A stretch of DNA of 64,000 nt from Amedibacterium intestinale (GTDB lineage Bacteria > Bacillota_I > Bacilli_A > Erysipelotrichales > Erysipelotrichaceae), in assembly GCF_010537335.1 (NCBI RefSeq), contig NZ_AP019711.1, positions 620,001 through 684,000 of the forward strand, read 5' to 3'. The position numbers and the translations under genes are program-made. This document shows, piece by piece, positions 25,519-35,367 of this stretch. The notes beneath the pieces are model-generated. The model did not search any database. It was given only the letters and a program-made list of their open reading frames with translations, and had not been told where the DNA came from. Each line of letters starts with the position of its first letter. Within the stretch, counting starts at the first letter, position 1.

Positions 25519-26430
25519 TCATAAAACTTTTGTTATATCTATTGCGGGTTTTTGTTTTTCTTTGTCAAAATTTAAAAGATAAGATATCACTTGTGAAGTC
25601 AAATAAGTAGGGGTGCTGGCTCCTGCGGTAACTGCAACTTTATTGACTCCTTTTAGATAATCCTCATGAATATCATTAACATCATCAATTCGATAAACAT
25701 GGGGAATGTTTTGTTGAAGAGCAATCTGCGCCAGTCTTGTTGAATTGTTGGAATGCTTATCGCCTACAACAAATAATACATCAATATTCTGTCCCTTTAA
25801 ATCAGCAACAGCCTGTTGACGAATTCTAGTAGCATTACATATTTCCTCACTAAAAATCGCATTTGGATAATGTTCATTAATGCATTCAAAAAGTTCGCTA
25901 ATATCAAACATTGACATCGTAGTCTGGTTTGTAACAAACACCTTTTTAAAATCTTTCAAATCTACTATATCTTGTTTGTTGCAGATAAGATGTACATGAG
26001 AGCTTAAGGCACAGATGGCTTCTGCCTCTGGATGATTCTTTTTCCCTATATATAAGATTTCATAACCGTTTTCTAAATGTGATTTTACAATGTTTTGTGT
26101 TTTTACTACATCACAGCAACTGGCATCGATCGCAATCAAGCCGCGTTTTTGTGCTTCTGTTTTCACTTGTGGAGCTACCCCATGTGCAGTAAAGATAACA
26201 ACGCTGCCGCTAGGAATCTTTTCTAACAGTTTTATTCTTGTGCTATTCTTGTCATCAATTGTTTTGATTCCCAATAAGTTTAAAGCTTCCATTACATAGC
26301 GATTATGTACGAGCATACCTAGCACATAGATATCTTTATCAGGATATTCTTTCGCTGTTTGTTTGGCGATTGAAATAGCATGTATGACGCCTTTGCAATA
26401 TCCTCTAGGTGCAACTTTAATAATTTCCAT
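25519..26430 (-). CDS. ispH: 4-hydroxy-3-methylbut-2-enyl diphosphate reductase IspH
   Basis: A 303-residue iron-sulfur enzyme of the last step of the MEP isoprenoid pathway, producing IPP and DMAPP. Cluster cysteines appear in APRGYCKGV (about residue 12), ASCCDVV and EICNATRIRQ; HGVAPQV and HPEAEAI carry substrate-binding residues. ATG 26430, preceded by GAGGTG, is preferred to an upstream ATG at 26487. IspG lies 3 kb away in the window, so the MEP route is represented twice. Confidence 0.95.
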   Translation of the reverse strand: MEIIKVAPRGYCKGVIHAISIAKQTAKEYPDKDIYVLGMLVHNRYVMEALNLLGIKTIDDKNSTRIKLLEKIPSGSVVIFTAHGVAPQVKTEAQKRGLIAIDASCCDVVKTQNIVKSHLENGYEILYIGKKNHPEAEAICALSSHVHLICNKQDIVDLKDFKKVFVTNQTTMSMFDISELFECINEHYPNAIFSEEICNATRIRQQAVADLKGQNIDVLFVVGDKHSNNSTRLAQIALQQNIPHVYRIDDVNDIHEDYLKGVNKVAVTAGASTPTYLTSQVISYLLNFDKEKQKPAIDITKVL

Positions 26431-26520
26431 GATTTTCACCTCAGATGTATTATACCCTAACTTTTCTGTTAATTGATAGTAAAACAACTTGTTTTTACGT
26501 TATAATGTAATAGAAGTTTA

Positions 26521-26548
26521 TTTACATGTAAATGAATTCATGTATAAT
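26521..26548 (+). promoter_or_regulatory. Candidate promoter of the DEAD-box helicase gene
   Basis: TTTACA 26521-26526, a 16-base spacer and TATAAT 26543-26548. The element contains nested palindromes TTTACATGTAAA and ATGAATTCAT. Confidence 0.5.
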
Positions 26549-26580
26549 TAAAGAGCTGCTTTTAAAAAGGAGGCGTAAAT

Positions 26581-27945
26581 ATGAGCAAATATAGTGATTA
26601 TATGTTTAAAGAAACAACAAAACAGTTTATTAAACTGGAAAATTTTATAGAACCAACTCCAATTCAAAAAGAAGTTATTCCCATGGCCTGCAAAGGAAAA
26701 GATATTATTGGTATTTCGGATACAGGAACAGGGAAAACACATGCTTTTTTGATTCCTATTATGGAAAAAGTAGATAGTTCAAAAAATGTAGTACAGGCGG
26801 TTATTACGGCACCTACAAGAGAGCTGGCATTACAGATTTATAATCGATCTTTAAAAATGAGCGAAGCAGATTCTAATCTAGTGATTCGTCTGATTACAGG
26901 TGGTATTGAAAAGACAAGAATGATGGATTCATTGAAGAAGCAACCACAGATCATTATAGGGACACCAGGACGTATCAAAGATTTGTTTTTGAATGAAAAA
27001 GTGCTGCGTGTTGACACAGCGGATATTTTTGTCGTTGATGAGGCGGATATGACATTAGAATTTGGATTTTTAGAAGATGTGGATGCCATTGCTGGTAAAA
27101 TGAAGAAAAATCTTCAAATGATGAGTTTTAGTGCAACAATTCCTGCAGAATTGCGTCTATTTCTAAAAAAATATATGAGCAATCCACAAACCGTAAAAAT
27201 AGAGGAACAAAGCAATTTCCATCCTAAAATCCAACATATCTTAGTTCCTGTTCAACCAAAGAACTATGAAGAAAAACTGATGGAAATTTTACCTTCTATT
27301 CAGCCTTATGTGTGCTTGATATTTGCGAATACAAGAGGAGAGGCTGCAAGTGTTGCGAAACGTATGCGTGATGAAGGATATGGTGTGATTGAGCTACATG
27401 GCGATTTGACACCAAGAGAGCGTGTAAAAGCAATGAAAGATTTAGCAAATCTTGAAAAATCATTTGTTGTTGCGACAGATATTGCGGCTAGAGGTATTGA
27501 CATTGATGGTGTTTCTCATGTTATTTCACTAGGTTTTCCAAAAGAAATTGATTATTATATTCATCGAAGCGGTCGTACAGGAAGAGCAGGACGTGATGGT
27601 ATTTGTTATGCCTTATATGAGAAAAAAGAAGATGCGATGATTCGTCAGCTTGAGGTACGAGGAATTCATTTTGATCATAAAAATTTTAAAAATAATACAT
27701 GGGTAGATCTAGAACCTTTACATAAAAAGAAAGTTAAAAAAGATGATCCATTAGAAAAAGAAATTGCGAAGATTGTTTCTAAAAAGAAAACGAAAGTGAA
27801 GCCGGGCTATAAGAAAAAACGTGCACAGGAAGTAGAAAAATTAAAACGAAGAGCTAGACGAGCGATGATACAAGAGGATATTCGCCGTCAGAAAAAGGAA
27901 CGTGCAAAACAGAAAATGATTGAGAAAAGGAATGGTGAACTATGA
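26581..27945 (+). CDS. cshB: DEAD-box RNA helicase, CshB-like
   Basis: A 454-residue ATP-dependent RNA helicase. Q motif region FIEPTPIQKEVIP, motif I SDTGTGKT (usual A-Q replaced by S-D), motif II VDEAD, SAT, then ATDIAARGIDIDGV and HRSGRTGRAGRDG in the second RecA domain are all present. A highly basic C-terminal tail (residues 385-454) probably binds RNA. Position after ispH and before nfo matches B. subtilis yqfR (cshB), which supports the symbol. Such helicases act in mRNA turnover and cold adaptation. It ends four bases into nfo. Confidence 0.9.
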   Translation: MSKYSDYMFKETTKQFIKLENFIEPTPIQKEVIPMACKGKDIIGISDTGTGKTHAFLIPIMEKVDSSKNVVQAVITAPTRELALQIYNRSLKMSEADSNLVIRLITGGIEKTRMMDSLKKQPQIIIGTPGRIKDLFLNEKVLRVDTADIFVVDEADMTLEFGFLEDVDAIAGKMKKNLQMMSFSATIPAELRLFLKKYMSNPQTVKIEEQSNFHPKIQHILVPVQPKNYEEKLMEILPSIQPYVCLIFANTRGEAASVAKRMRDEGYGVIELHGDLTPRERVKAMKDLANLEKSFVVATDIAARGIDIDGVSHVISLGFPKEIDYYIHRSGRTGRAGRDGICYALYEKKEDAMIRQLEVRGIHFDHKNFKNNTWVDLEPLHKKKVKKDDPLEKEIAKIVSKKKTKVKPGYKKKRAQEVEKLKRRARRAMIQEDIRRQKKERAKQKMIEKRNGEL

Positions 27946-28820
27946 AAATAGGTAGTCATGTATCTATGTCTGCGCCAGATTATGTGCTGGGGTCTGTAAA
28001 AGAGGCTTTGTCTTATGGAGCAAATGCGCTAATGCTTTATACAGGTGCTCCGCAAAATACGAGAAGAAAAGATATGAGCGAACTTAAAATTGAGGAAGCT
28101 TTACGCTTGATGGATGAAAAGGGGATTGAAAGAAGCAGTGTTATTGTACATGCCCCTTATATCATTAATCTTGCGAACTGTATGCGACAGGAAACTTTTG
28201 AATTAGGAGTGGAGTTTTTACAAAAGGAAATTGAACGTGTAAAAGCTCTGCAAGCAAGCATTCTTGTTTTACATCCTGGAAGCCATGTAAAAGCTGGGGA
28301 AGAAGCAGGATTGCAAAAGATTGTAGAAGGATTGGATTTGGCAATGGAACATGTAGATGATGTTCAGATTGCGATTGAAACGATGGCTGGCAAAGGCAGT
28401 GAATTAGGTTATGCTTTTTCCCATATTCGCTATCTGATCGATCATGTAAAACATCCTGAAAATATTAAAGTATGTATGGATACCTGCCATTTGCATGATG
28501 CAGGTTTTGATTTGAAGGACTTCGATAAAATTTTAGATGAGTTTGATGAAATCATAGGTTTGGATCGTCTTGTCTGCATGCATATTAATGATTCTAAAAA
28601 TGTACAGGGTGCTAGAAAAGATCGTCATGCCAATATTGGGTTTGGAGAAATTGGATACGATGTTTTATCATCGATTGTACATAATCCACGAGTTGCACAT
28701 GTCGTAAAAATCTTAGAAACTCCATACGTAGAGGATAAACCACCTTATCGTTTTGAAATTGAAATGTTAAAAAACAAGGTGTTTGATGAACATATTATGG
28801 ATAAAATCATAAATCAGTAA
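27942..28820 (+). CDS. nfo: Endonuclease IV (AP endonuclease)
   Basis: A 292-residue TIM-barrel zinc enzyme that cuts DNA 5' of abasic sites in base-excision repair. Metal-binding motifs are visible: VHAPYIINLA, LHPGSH, IETMAGKGSE, CMDTCHLHDAGFD, HINDSK and RHANIGFGEIG. Its start overlaps the helicase stop (ATGA), so the two are co-translated. A terminator shared with ispG follows. Confidence 0.97.
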   Translation: MKIGSHVSMSAPDYVLGSVKEALSYGANALMLYTGAPQNTRRKDMSELKIEEALRLMDEKGIERSSVIVHAPYIINLANCMRQETFELGVEFLQKEIERVKALQASILVLHPGSHVKAGEEAGLQKIVEGLDLAMEHVDDVQIAIETMAGKGSELGYAFSHIRYLIDHVKHPENIKVCMDTCHLHDAGFDLKDFDKILDEFDEIIGLDRLVCMHINDSKNVQGARKDRHANIGFGEIGYDVLSSIVHNPRVAHVVKILETPYVEDKPPYRFEIEMLKNKVFDEHIMDKIINQ

Positions 28821-28823
28821 ATG

Positions 28824-28846
28824 AAAAGGAGCACATGCTCCTTTTT
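28824..28846. terminator. Bidirectional terminator between nfo and ispG
   Basis: AAAAGGAGCA (28824-28833) / TGCTCCTTTT (28836-28845), a perfect 10-bp stem with T tracts on both strands. Confidence 0.9.
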
Positions 28847-28849
28847 GAC

Positions 28850-29920
28850 TTATTTATTTGAATGTTCTTTTTCAAAAGCAAGAATTTCTTCCTTTAATCG
28901 ATCTACGATTTTCTCTTGAGGAAGTTTTTCAATGATGACTCCTTTTTTTATTAATAATCCTTCTTTTTTTCCTCCAGCAATTGCTATATCTGCATGTTTA
29001 GCTTCCCCAGGACCATTTACTGCACATCCCATGATTGCAACATTAACATCGCAATTGATGTTTGTGAGAAACTTTTCAATTTCATTTACTACTGGCTGCA
29101 TATCCCATGCGGTACGCCCACATGTAGGACAGGCAATTAAATTAGGTGTATTGTTTAAAAGTTTACAACATTTTAATAGCTGTTTCACAATTGTGATTTC
29201 ATTGATTGGATCACCATTTACGCTGATTCGAATCGTATCTCCAATACCTTCATTTAACAAAGTCCCTAGTGCCATACTGCTTTTGATTGCACTTCCAATA
29301 AATGTGCCTGCTTCCGTAACACCTAAATGCAATGGGTAAGGAAATGTTTTAGAAGCTAGTCGATATGCTTCTATACAAAGCAGCGGGTCACTGGACTTAA
29401 ATGATAGACAGATATCATGAAAATCTAAGTCTTCAAGTATTTGTACATGTCTTTGTGCACTTTCCATCATACCTTCTGCTGTAGGTTTTCCATATTTCTC
29501 ATGAATATCTTTTTCTAGAGAACCACTGTTGATACCAATACGAATAGGTATATTGTGTTCTTTGCATACATTTACAACAGCTTCTACATTCTCTTTTTTG
29601 CCAATGTTACCTGGATTCAATCGAATTTTATCAATTCCATTTTCGACTGCCTTGATTGCCAAACGATAATCATAATGAATATCAGCTACTAATGGTATAT
29701 GGGTGTGTTTTTTTATTTCAGAAATTGCACAGGCATCTTCTTCATCTATGATAGCCATGCGAACAAGTTCACATCCTGCTTGTTCTAAATCTAAAATCTG
29801 TTGAATTGTTTTTTCAATGTCTTTGGTTTTGGTATTACACATGGATTGAATGACAACTTTATTTTGTCCTCCAATTGTTAAATTACCAACCTTTATTGAT
29901 CGAGTTTCTGTTCTTTTCAA
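28850..29920 (-). CDS. ispG: 4-hydroxy-3-methylbut-2-en-1-yl diphosphate synthase IspG (GcpE)
   Basis: A 356-residue iron-sulfur enzyme converting MEcPP to HMBPP in the MEP pathway. The TIM-barrel part starts with VGNLTIGG and contains PLVADIHYDYRLA and KIRLNPGNIG; the C-terminal cluster domain has CPTCGRT and GCAVNGPGEA. Length is typical of the bacterial two-domain form. It supplies the substrate of IspH, also in this window. Transcribed convergently to nfo. Confidence 0.96.
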   Translation of the reverse strand: MKRTETRSIKVGNLTIGGQNKVVIQSMCNTKTKDIEKTIQQILDLEQAGCELVRMAIIDEEDACAISEIKKHTHIPLVADIHYDYRLAIKAVENGIDKIRLNPGNIGKKENVEAVVNVCKEHNIPIRIGINSGSLEKDIHEKYGKPTAEGMMESAQRHVQILEDLDFHDICLSFKSSDPLLCIEAYRLASKTFPYPLHLGVTEAGTFIGSAIKSSMALGTLLNEGIGDTIRISVNGDPINEITIVKQLLKCCKLLNNTPNLIACPTCGRTAWDMQPVVNEIEKFLTNINCDVNVAIMGCAVNGPGEAKHADIAIAGGKKEGLLIKKGVIIEKLPQEKIVDRLKEEILAFEKEHSNK

Positions 29921-30281
29921 TTTTTCTCACCTCTTGAGTTTATTATAGCATTATTCCACTTATCTTTTGTATTAAAATAATCTTAAGTAAGAAATAGGAG
30001 CATCCTTTTTTGAAATTCTTTTTTATGATTTACATAGCGTTACCTTTACTTTTATTTTGGCATGGATGATTTATAATTGCGGTGAGCATGATCAAAGGTT
30101 TTGTATGCGAAGATGAGTTTTATTATTTCAGTGTTATTTTTATAATAACTGTATAGTAATAGTATAGTTAACAGTTGATTTTTCATCTGTTGTTTTTAAC
30201 TCTTACAAAATGTTAATTATGCGCCTGAATTCATCTTTTTGTGCTATAATATCAAAGAATATTTAGCAAGGAGGAGTTTGT
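29921..30281. other. Intergenic region between ispG and the PBP gene
   Basis: About 360 bases without a supportable gene. It holds the upstream regions of both divergent genes, including an extended -10 element TGCTATAAT at 30242-30250 with no good -35, which probably serves the PBP gene. No strong hairpin or repeat stands out. Confidence 0.5.
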
Positions 30282-32354
30282 ATGCTGCGTAATCCGTTTC
30301 GTGACTTAGATCAAAAACAGCTTAGTCGCAGTTCAGATATATTAAAATCACAGAATGATTATTTTAAAATTGTAAATAAAAGAATTTTTATTTTTTCTTT
30401 AATTATTGTTATACTTTTTTCCTGTATTATTGTTCGTTTGCTGTTTTTACAGGTAAGAGATAAAGAGCTTTATACTGACAAGCTGGCTGCATATTCACAA
30501 AAAGAAGAATCAACCCCTACGCCAAGAGGACAAATGTATGATAGAAATGGTAATTTAGTTGTGAAAACGGCCTCTTCTCATAATATTATTTATTATCCGC
30601 CCAAAGATGTTACTTCTGATGAAAAATGGGAATTAGCCCAAAAATTTACGAAACAATTTAAGTATGAGGCAAAGAACATGACAAAATCAGATTATGAGGA
30701 TTTGTATATGTTTTTACATACAGATGAGAATGGAAAGAAAGACAGAGGGATGAGTTTGTTGACTCCTGAAGAACAAAAATCAAAGAATTATGAAAAGATT
30801 CTCCGCTCACGTATTACAGAAGACATGGTTAATGAAATTGCAGATGAAGCTACAAAAAATGCATTTGCTGTATATTTATCCATGAATAAAGCTCCAGCAG
30901 AACATACAAAGGTTATTGTAGAAGATGCAAGCAATGAAGATGTTGCGTATTTAATGGAACATAAAGAAGCTTTTCCGGGATTCGATGTCGATTTTGGTTC
31001 ATGGAAAAGAGAATATCCATATAAGAATATGCTAAGAGATGTACTAGGTTCTGTCACTACATCGTCTCAAGGTGTTCCATATGAGCAGAAAGACTATTAT
31101 GAATCTTTAGGATATGCATTAACAGATCGTGTTGGCAGCAGTGGTTTGGAAAAACAATATGAAAGTATTTTAAAGGGAACGCCTAGAGTAAGTGAAGTTA
31201 GTTTTGATGAAAATGGGATTGCGACATTAAATGAAGTATCAAGTGGAAAAAAAGGATATGATTTACATTTGACAATTGATGCTGAATTGCAGTCCAAAGT
31301 AGATAAAATCGTGCAGGATACCCTTAAAAAATATGCAGGAACTAGTGGACGAGAAAATTTGGAAAAAGCATTTGTGGTGCTAATGAATCCTAAAACAGGT
31401 GAAATATATTCTATGAGCGGGGCATTAAAAAACAAAAATGATATCATTAATTATTCTAGTGGTGCTTATTTGGATGCCTATATGCCGGGTTCTGTTGTTA
31501 AGGGGGCAACGGTATACATGATGTTGAATGAAGGTATACAAACACGTACAAGTACGGAACTGGATGCCCCAATGTATATTGCAGGTACAGAGGTTATGAA
31601 ATCTTATATGAATATGGGTGTTGTAAATGCGATTACTGCTTTAGAACAATCAAGTAACGTATATATGTTTAAATCTACAATTAAACTTGCTGGAGGCACT
31701 TATAGAGAAAATCAGCCTTTAAATATTGACTATACACAGACACTGAACACTTATGAAAAAATGCGCAACTATTATACGATGTTTGGATTAGGTACAAAAA
31801 CGGGATTAGATGTGCCTAATGAAGTTACAGGCTTAGCTTATACTCCGACAACAGCAGGTCAATTGCTGCATTATTCCATTGGGCAGTTTGAAACGTTTAC
31901 GCCTATTCAGCTAGCGCAATATGTATCTATGATTGCCAATGATGGGAATAGGATTCAGCCTAAACTTGTTAATTATGCAACGGAAATTAACAGTGATTAT
32001 GTTGTCTATGAAAATAAAACAAATGTTTTAGGCACAATAAATGGAAGCATTGAAGATTTGGAAACCGTGCAGGATGGATTTAAAGCTTGTGTGGAAGGGA
32101 ATCATTGTGGTCTGGCATTAAAGAATATGGATAAGAAAATTGCATCAAAAACAGGTACGGCACAGGTTGTTGTTGATGGAAAAAATCTGGTAAATCAAAC
32201 CCAGATAGGTTATGCACCATATGATGATCCAGAGGTTTCCTTTGTATGCAGTACACCAACTTCTGCTAACGATACATCAAATGCGGCAGCTAGCTTATGT
32301 ACAACAGAAATATTGCCGCAGGTATTGGAAGAGTTCTTCAAAATATATAAATAG
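30282..32354 (+). CDS. Class B penicillin-binding protein (transpeptidase, PbpA/PBP2-like)
   Basis: A 690-residue membrane-anchored transpeptidase. One N-terminal membrane helix (about residues 34-57) is followed by the dimerisation domain (STPTPRGQMYDRNG). The catalytic domain has the active Ser at about S404 in PGSVVKG (SxxK), SSN at about 457-459 and KTGT at about 623-626. It cross-links peptidoglycan stem peptides during elongation or division. No PASTA repeats are present. It lies where B. subtilis has pbpA, before rpmG and an MBL hydrolase. GGAGG precedes ATG 30282. Confidence 0.93.
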   Translation: MLRNPFRDLDQKQLSRSSDILKSQNDYFKIVNKRIFIFSLIIVILFSCIIVRLLFLQVRDKELYTDKLAAYSQKEESTPTPRGQMYDRNGNLVVKTASSHNIIYYPPKDVTSDEKWELAQKFTKQFKYEAKNMTKSDYEDLYMFLHTDENGKKDRGMSLLTPEEQKSKNYEKILRSRITEDMVNEIADEATKNAFAVYLSMNKAPAEHTKVIVEDASNEDVAYLMEHKEAFPGFDVDFGSWKREYPYKNMLRDVLGSVTTSSQGVPYEQKDYYESLGYALTDRVGSSGLEKQYESILKGTPRVSEVSFDENGIATLNEVSSGKKGYDLHLTIDAELQSKVDKIVQDTLKKYAGTSGRENLEKAFVVLMNPKTGEIYSMSGALKNKNDIINYSSGAYLDAYMPGSVVKGATVYMMLNEGIQTRTSTELDAPMYIAGTEVMKSYMNMGVVNAITALEQSSNVYMFKSTIKLAGGTYRENQPLNIDYTQTLNTYEKMRNYYTMFGLGTKTGLDVPNEVTGLAYTPTTAGQLLHYSIGQFETFTPIQLAQYVSMIANDGNRIQPKLVNYATEINSDYVVYENKTNVLGTINGSIEDLETVQDGFKACVEGNHCGLALKNMDKKIASKTGTAQVVVDGKNLVNQTQIGYAPYDDPEVSFVCSTPTSANDTSNAAASLCTTEILPQVLEEFFKIYK

Positions 32355-32477
32355 GTGGTTTTATCGTAAATTCAAAGATATGATGTAGAAAGTGTTTTTT
32401 GAGGATATTAAAAAAAAGACTACCTTTTTTAAGAAGAGTATGATATAATTTTCAAGCAATGTACAAGGAGGGACATC

Positions 32478-32627
32478 ATGAGAGACAGAATAACATTCAA
32501 ATGTTCAGAATGTGGTGAAGAAAACTACATTGGAACAAGAAATAAACGTAAAAATCCAGAACGTATGCAAATTCAGAAATATTGCCCACGTTGTAACAAA
32601 AAAACTTTACATAAGGAGAAAAAATAA
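32478..32627 (+). CDS. rpmG: 50S ribosomal protein L33
   Basis: A 49-residue bL33: start [13 protein letters not shown], the conserved [15 protein letters not shown] stretch, and the second cysteine pair CPRC near the C-terminus, making the zinc-binding (C+) form. AAGGAGGG at 32465-32472 precedes ATG 32478. A TATAAT-like -10 lies at about 32445. It sits between the PBP and an MBL hydrolase, as in many Firmicutes. Confidence 0.93.
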   Translation: MRDRITFKCSECGEENYIGTRNKRKNPERMQIQKYCPRCNKKTLHKEKK

Positions 32628-32628
32628 A

Positions 32629-32652
32629 AAGGGCCGAAGAGGTCTTTTTTAT
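32629..32652 (+). terminator. Probable terminator of rpmG
   Basis: AAGGGCC (32629-32635) pairs with GGTCTTT (32641-32647) through seven pairs including two G-T, followed by T residues. The MBL hydrolase gene begins about 12 bases later. Confidence 0.6.
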
Positions 32653-32664
32653 TCATAGAAGCAT

Positions 32665-33273
32665 ATGAAAGACATACAGTGTTACGTATTGGGTATGGTG
32701 CAGGTAAATACTTATCTTTTATGGAAGGATAATCATGTTTTAATTATCGATCCGGGGACGGCTTCTAAGAGGTTGTTTGAAGCTATTGATGAGCGTCAAG
32801 GTATTGTGGATGGCATTGTATTAACACATGCTCATTTTGATCACATTGGCGGTATAGATGCAATTGTAAAAAAATATCAGTGTTCTTTGTATATGAATGA
32901 TTTAGATGAAGAGTTATTAACGAATTCTCGTCTAAACTTTTCTATTGGAGAAGAAATCATCGTGCATACAAAACCTGAAACATTACTCCCAGGCGTACAT
33001 ACGATCGGTAATTTTGAGATTACATTTATTGATGCTCCTGGTCACAGTGAAGGTTCCAGCATGATTTTATGGGATGATAATCTTTTTAGTGGAGATGTAT
33101 TGTTTCAGGGAAGTATTGGACGTACGGATCTAGCAACAAGTTCAAACACAAAAATGATGCAGAGCTTAAGAAAAATCAGGGAAATGGATCCAAATTTGAA
33201 AGTTTATCCTGGACATGGTCCAGCGAGTACTTTGAAAGATGAGCTGTTATATAATCCATATTTACAATTTTAA
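32665..33273 (+). CDS. MBL-fold hydrolase (YqgX/glyoxalase II-like)
   Basis: A 202-residue metallo-beta-lactamase-fold protein. The dinuclear metal motif THAHFDHIGG (HxHxDH) is at about residues 53-62. APGHSEGS and YPGHGPAS carry further ligands, with the FSGDVLFQGSIGRTDL strand in between. It resembles B. subtilis YqgX, annotated as hydroxyacylglutathione hydrolase-like, but the real thioester substrate is unknown in bacteria lacking glutathione. Its position before comGA is conserved. A strong terminator follows. Confidence 0.88.
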   Translation: MKDIQCYVLGMVQVNTYLLWKDNHVLIIDPGTASKRLFEAIDERQGIVDGIVLTHAHFDHIGGIDAIVKKYQCSLYMNDLDEELLTNSRLNFSIGEEIIVHTKPETLLPGVHTIGNFEITFIDAPGHSEGSSMILWDDNLFSGDVLFQGSIGRTDLATSSNTKMMQSLRKIREMDPNLKVYPGHGPASTLKDELLYNPYLQF

Positions 33274-33280
33274 TTAGTTT

Positions 33281-33317
33281 AGGTTGTTGATAATCTTATC
33301 AATGACCTTTTTTTTTG
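33281..33317 (+). terminator. Terminator between the MBL hydrolase and comGA
   Basis: A 12-bp stem, AGGTTGTTGATA (33281-33292) / TATCAATGACCT (33297-33308), with two G-T pairs, followed by eight or more T. Confidence 0.85.
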
Positions 33318-33411
33318 TCTTGAAAAGTTTATAACTTTAATAAATTTTCATATTTTTTTGTATTTTCTGTTTTTCTTCTCGTATATAAATAGTGAAGAAG
33401 GAGGTGAAGTC

Positions 33412-34404
33412 ATGAAAAAGAAAATAGAACAATTATTATCTATGGCAATGGAACATGATGTCAGTGATATTCATTTTTTAGTGAGAGGAAAATATATGCA
33501 GGTTACGATGCGTACGATTAATGGTTTAGAGGAAATGAATAGTAGTGCTTTTGATATTATGCTTTTTAATTATTTGAAATATTTGTCAAATATGGATTTG
33601 GGAAATGGTGCTAGAGCACAAAGTGGAAATTTTACATATACGTATCAAGGAAATGAATTGTTTTTTCGTTTTTCTTTGCTTTCAACAATCGAAAAACAAA
33701 CAGGTGTATTACGAATTTTAAACGCAAAGAAAGAGTTGGATATCTATTCATTAAGTGAAGATAAAACAATTACGGAATCTTTTTTAAGATGGACACAGTC
33801 AAGATGTGGAATGGTTGTGTTAAGTGGTCCAACAGGGAGTGGGAAAACCACTACACTGCATGCCATATTACACCATATTGCAGAAAAACAAAAACTTCGT
33901 GTTGTTTCTTTGGAAGATCCGATTGAAATCCTAGATGACAGTTATCTACAATTACAAATCAATGAACAATCTCGTTTTTCTTATGAGGAAGGAATTCGTC
34001 AGCTTCTTCGTCATGATCCAGATGTTATTATGATTGGAGAAATTAGAGATGTTTCAACGGCAAGAATGGTATTGCGATGTGCTTTATCTGGACACATGGT
34101 ATTTACGACAGTTCATGCAAAATCATGCGAAGAAACTTTAAAAAGATTAGAAGAGCTGGGAATTCGAAAAGAGGATTTGAAAGGTACTTTAAGTGCTGTT
34201 TGTGCACAACGTATTTATAAAAGAAAAAAAGGAAAGGGGAGAGTCTGTCTATATGAAATCTTGGAGAAAAAAGAATTATCAGGATACTTCCAAAACAATG
34301 AACTTGATAAAAAACATCGAACCATTTTTGACATCATTCAAAATGCAGCTGACAAGGGAATTATCGATAAAGAAGACGCGAAACTTGATTTGTACGCTTC
34401 CTAA
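33412..34404 (+). CDS. comGA: Competence pilus assembly ATPase ComGA
   Basis: A 330-residue type II/IV secretion ATPase (GspE/PilB family) that powers assembly of the DNA-uptake pseudopilus. Walker A GPTGSGKTTT is at about residues 139-148, the Asp box region VSLEDPIEI follows, Walker B is VIMIGEIRD, and the His box is GHMVFTTVHAK. ATG 33412 follows GAAGGAGGTG. It opens the comGA-comGG operon, whose genes overlap or nearly abut. Confidence 0.95.
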   Translation: MKKKIEQLLSMAMEHDVSDIHFLVRGKYMQVTMRTINGLEEMNSSAFDIMLFNYLKYLSNMDLGNGARAQSGNFTYTYQGNELFFRFSLLSTIEKQTGVLRILNAKKELDIYSLSEDKTITESFLRWTQSRCGMVVLSGPTGSGKTTTLHAILHHIAEKQKLRVVSLEDPIEILDDSYLQLQINEQSRFSYEEGIRQLLRHDPDVIMIGEIRDVSTARMVLRCALSGHMVFTTVHAKSCEETLKRLEELGIRKEDLKGTLSAVCAQRIYKRKKGKGRVCLYEILEKKELSGYFQNNELDKKHRTIFDIIQNAADKGIIDKEDAKLDLYAS

Positions 34405-35350
34405 GGAACAATGGATGGGTATCAGTGCTTTGATGAAGGCAGGTTATAATTTTCTAGAAAGTATACAAATATTACAAATACCTAGTAAGGATATAGAAGA
34501 GGCTTTTAAAGAAGGAAAGGATCTAAAAGAAATACTGCTTGATGGACATAAAGGACGATTTTATGAGCATCTTTCTTTTTTTCTGGAAATTAGTGATGTG
34601 GCGAATGCGATTGACAGCGCATTAACAATGGAAGAGTTTGAAAAAGGATGGATACGGTTTCTTGTTTCATCCTGTGCTTATCCCTGTTTTATATTTTTGT
34701 TTGCCTATGTAATGATGGTTGTTTTTTCAACATCTCTGCTTCCGCAAATGATACAGGGCTTTGAATTAACTGAAAGTTCTGGTTTTTTATTGTTCTGTGT
34801 AGAAGCTTTGCAGTATTTTTGTGTGTTTCTGGCAATTGGCGCAGTTGCAAGTGTTTGTTTTTTTCTTGTTTTATATTTATATAAGCCATTACGCTTAAAA
34901 GTATTAATTCGATTGCAAAATAAGATATCTCTATTAAAGGATCATACATCCTATATGTTTGCTGGATATATGAAAGTTTTAGAAAAGCAGGGAGTACCTA
35001 CAAAAAAAGCTATGAAATATATGATGAATGTACAGAAAGATAGCTTGTTTTCACTTTGTATCAATTCTTGTGAAGAACAATTATGCAATGGTATTGATTT
35101 TATAGATGTTTTACAAAAAACAGAAATGTTAAATGAGTTATTCCATAAAATGATTCCTATCGGTATTATAACATCGTCGATAAGTGAATTATTAGAAATT
35201 TTTATGCAGCAGCAGGAACTTATCTGGAAAAAGAAAGTGAAAAAAATAGGTATTTTTATCCAACTGCTTTCTTATAGCTTTGTTGCGATTTTAGTGCTGG
35301 TTGTTTATCAGCTGATGCTGCTGCCCCTATCTATGCTGGAACAATTTTGA
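34298..35350 (+). CDS. comGB: Competence pilus inner-membrane platform protein ComGB
   Basis: About 350 residues of the GspF family, with three main hydrophobic segments (near residues 130-160, 175-205 and 325-348) and two helical cytoplasmic domains. The start is uncertain: the frame is open well into comGA, and ATG 34253, 34298 and 34343 are possible; none has a strong ribosome site, and 34298 is chosen because the alignment-like core (SALMKAGYNFLESIQIL) begins about 45 residues later. It anchors ComGA to the pseudopilus. Confidence 0.85.
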   Translation: MNLIKNIEPFLTSFKMQLTRELSIKKTRNLICTLPKEQWMGISALMKAGYNFLESIQILQIPSKDIEEAFKEGKDLKEILLDGHKGRFYEHLSFFLEISDVANAIDSALTMEEFEKGWIRFLVSSCAYPCFIFLFAYVMMVVFSTSLLPQMIQGFELTESSGFLLFCVEALQYFCVFLAIGAVASVCFFLVLYLYKPLRLKVLIRLQNKISLLKDHTSYMFAGYMKVLEKQGVPTKKAMKYMMNVQKDSLFSLCINSCEEQLCNGIDFIDVLQKTEMLNELFHKMIPIGIITSSISELLEIFMQQQELIWKKKVKKIGIFIQLLSYSFVAILVLVVYQLMLLPLSMLEQF

Positions 35351-35367
35351 AAAAGAGGAGAAGAGTT

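Noticed and set aside
30010-30069. 19-codon hydrophobic mini-ORF (TTG start) with AGGAG upstream, between ispG and the PBP gene
   Set aside because: Too short, poor start codon, and the match to a ribosome site is within chance in this AT-rich spacer.
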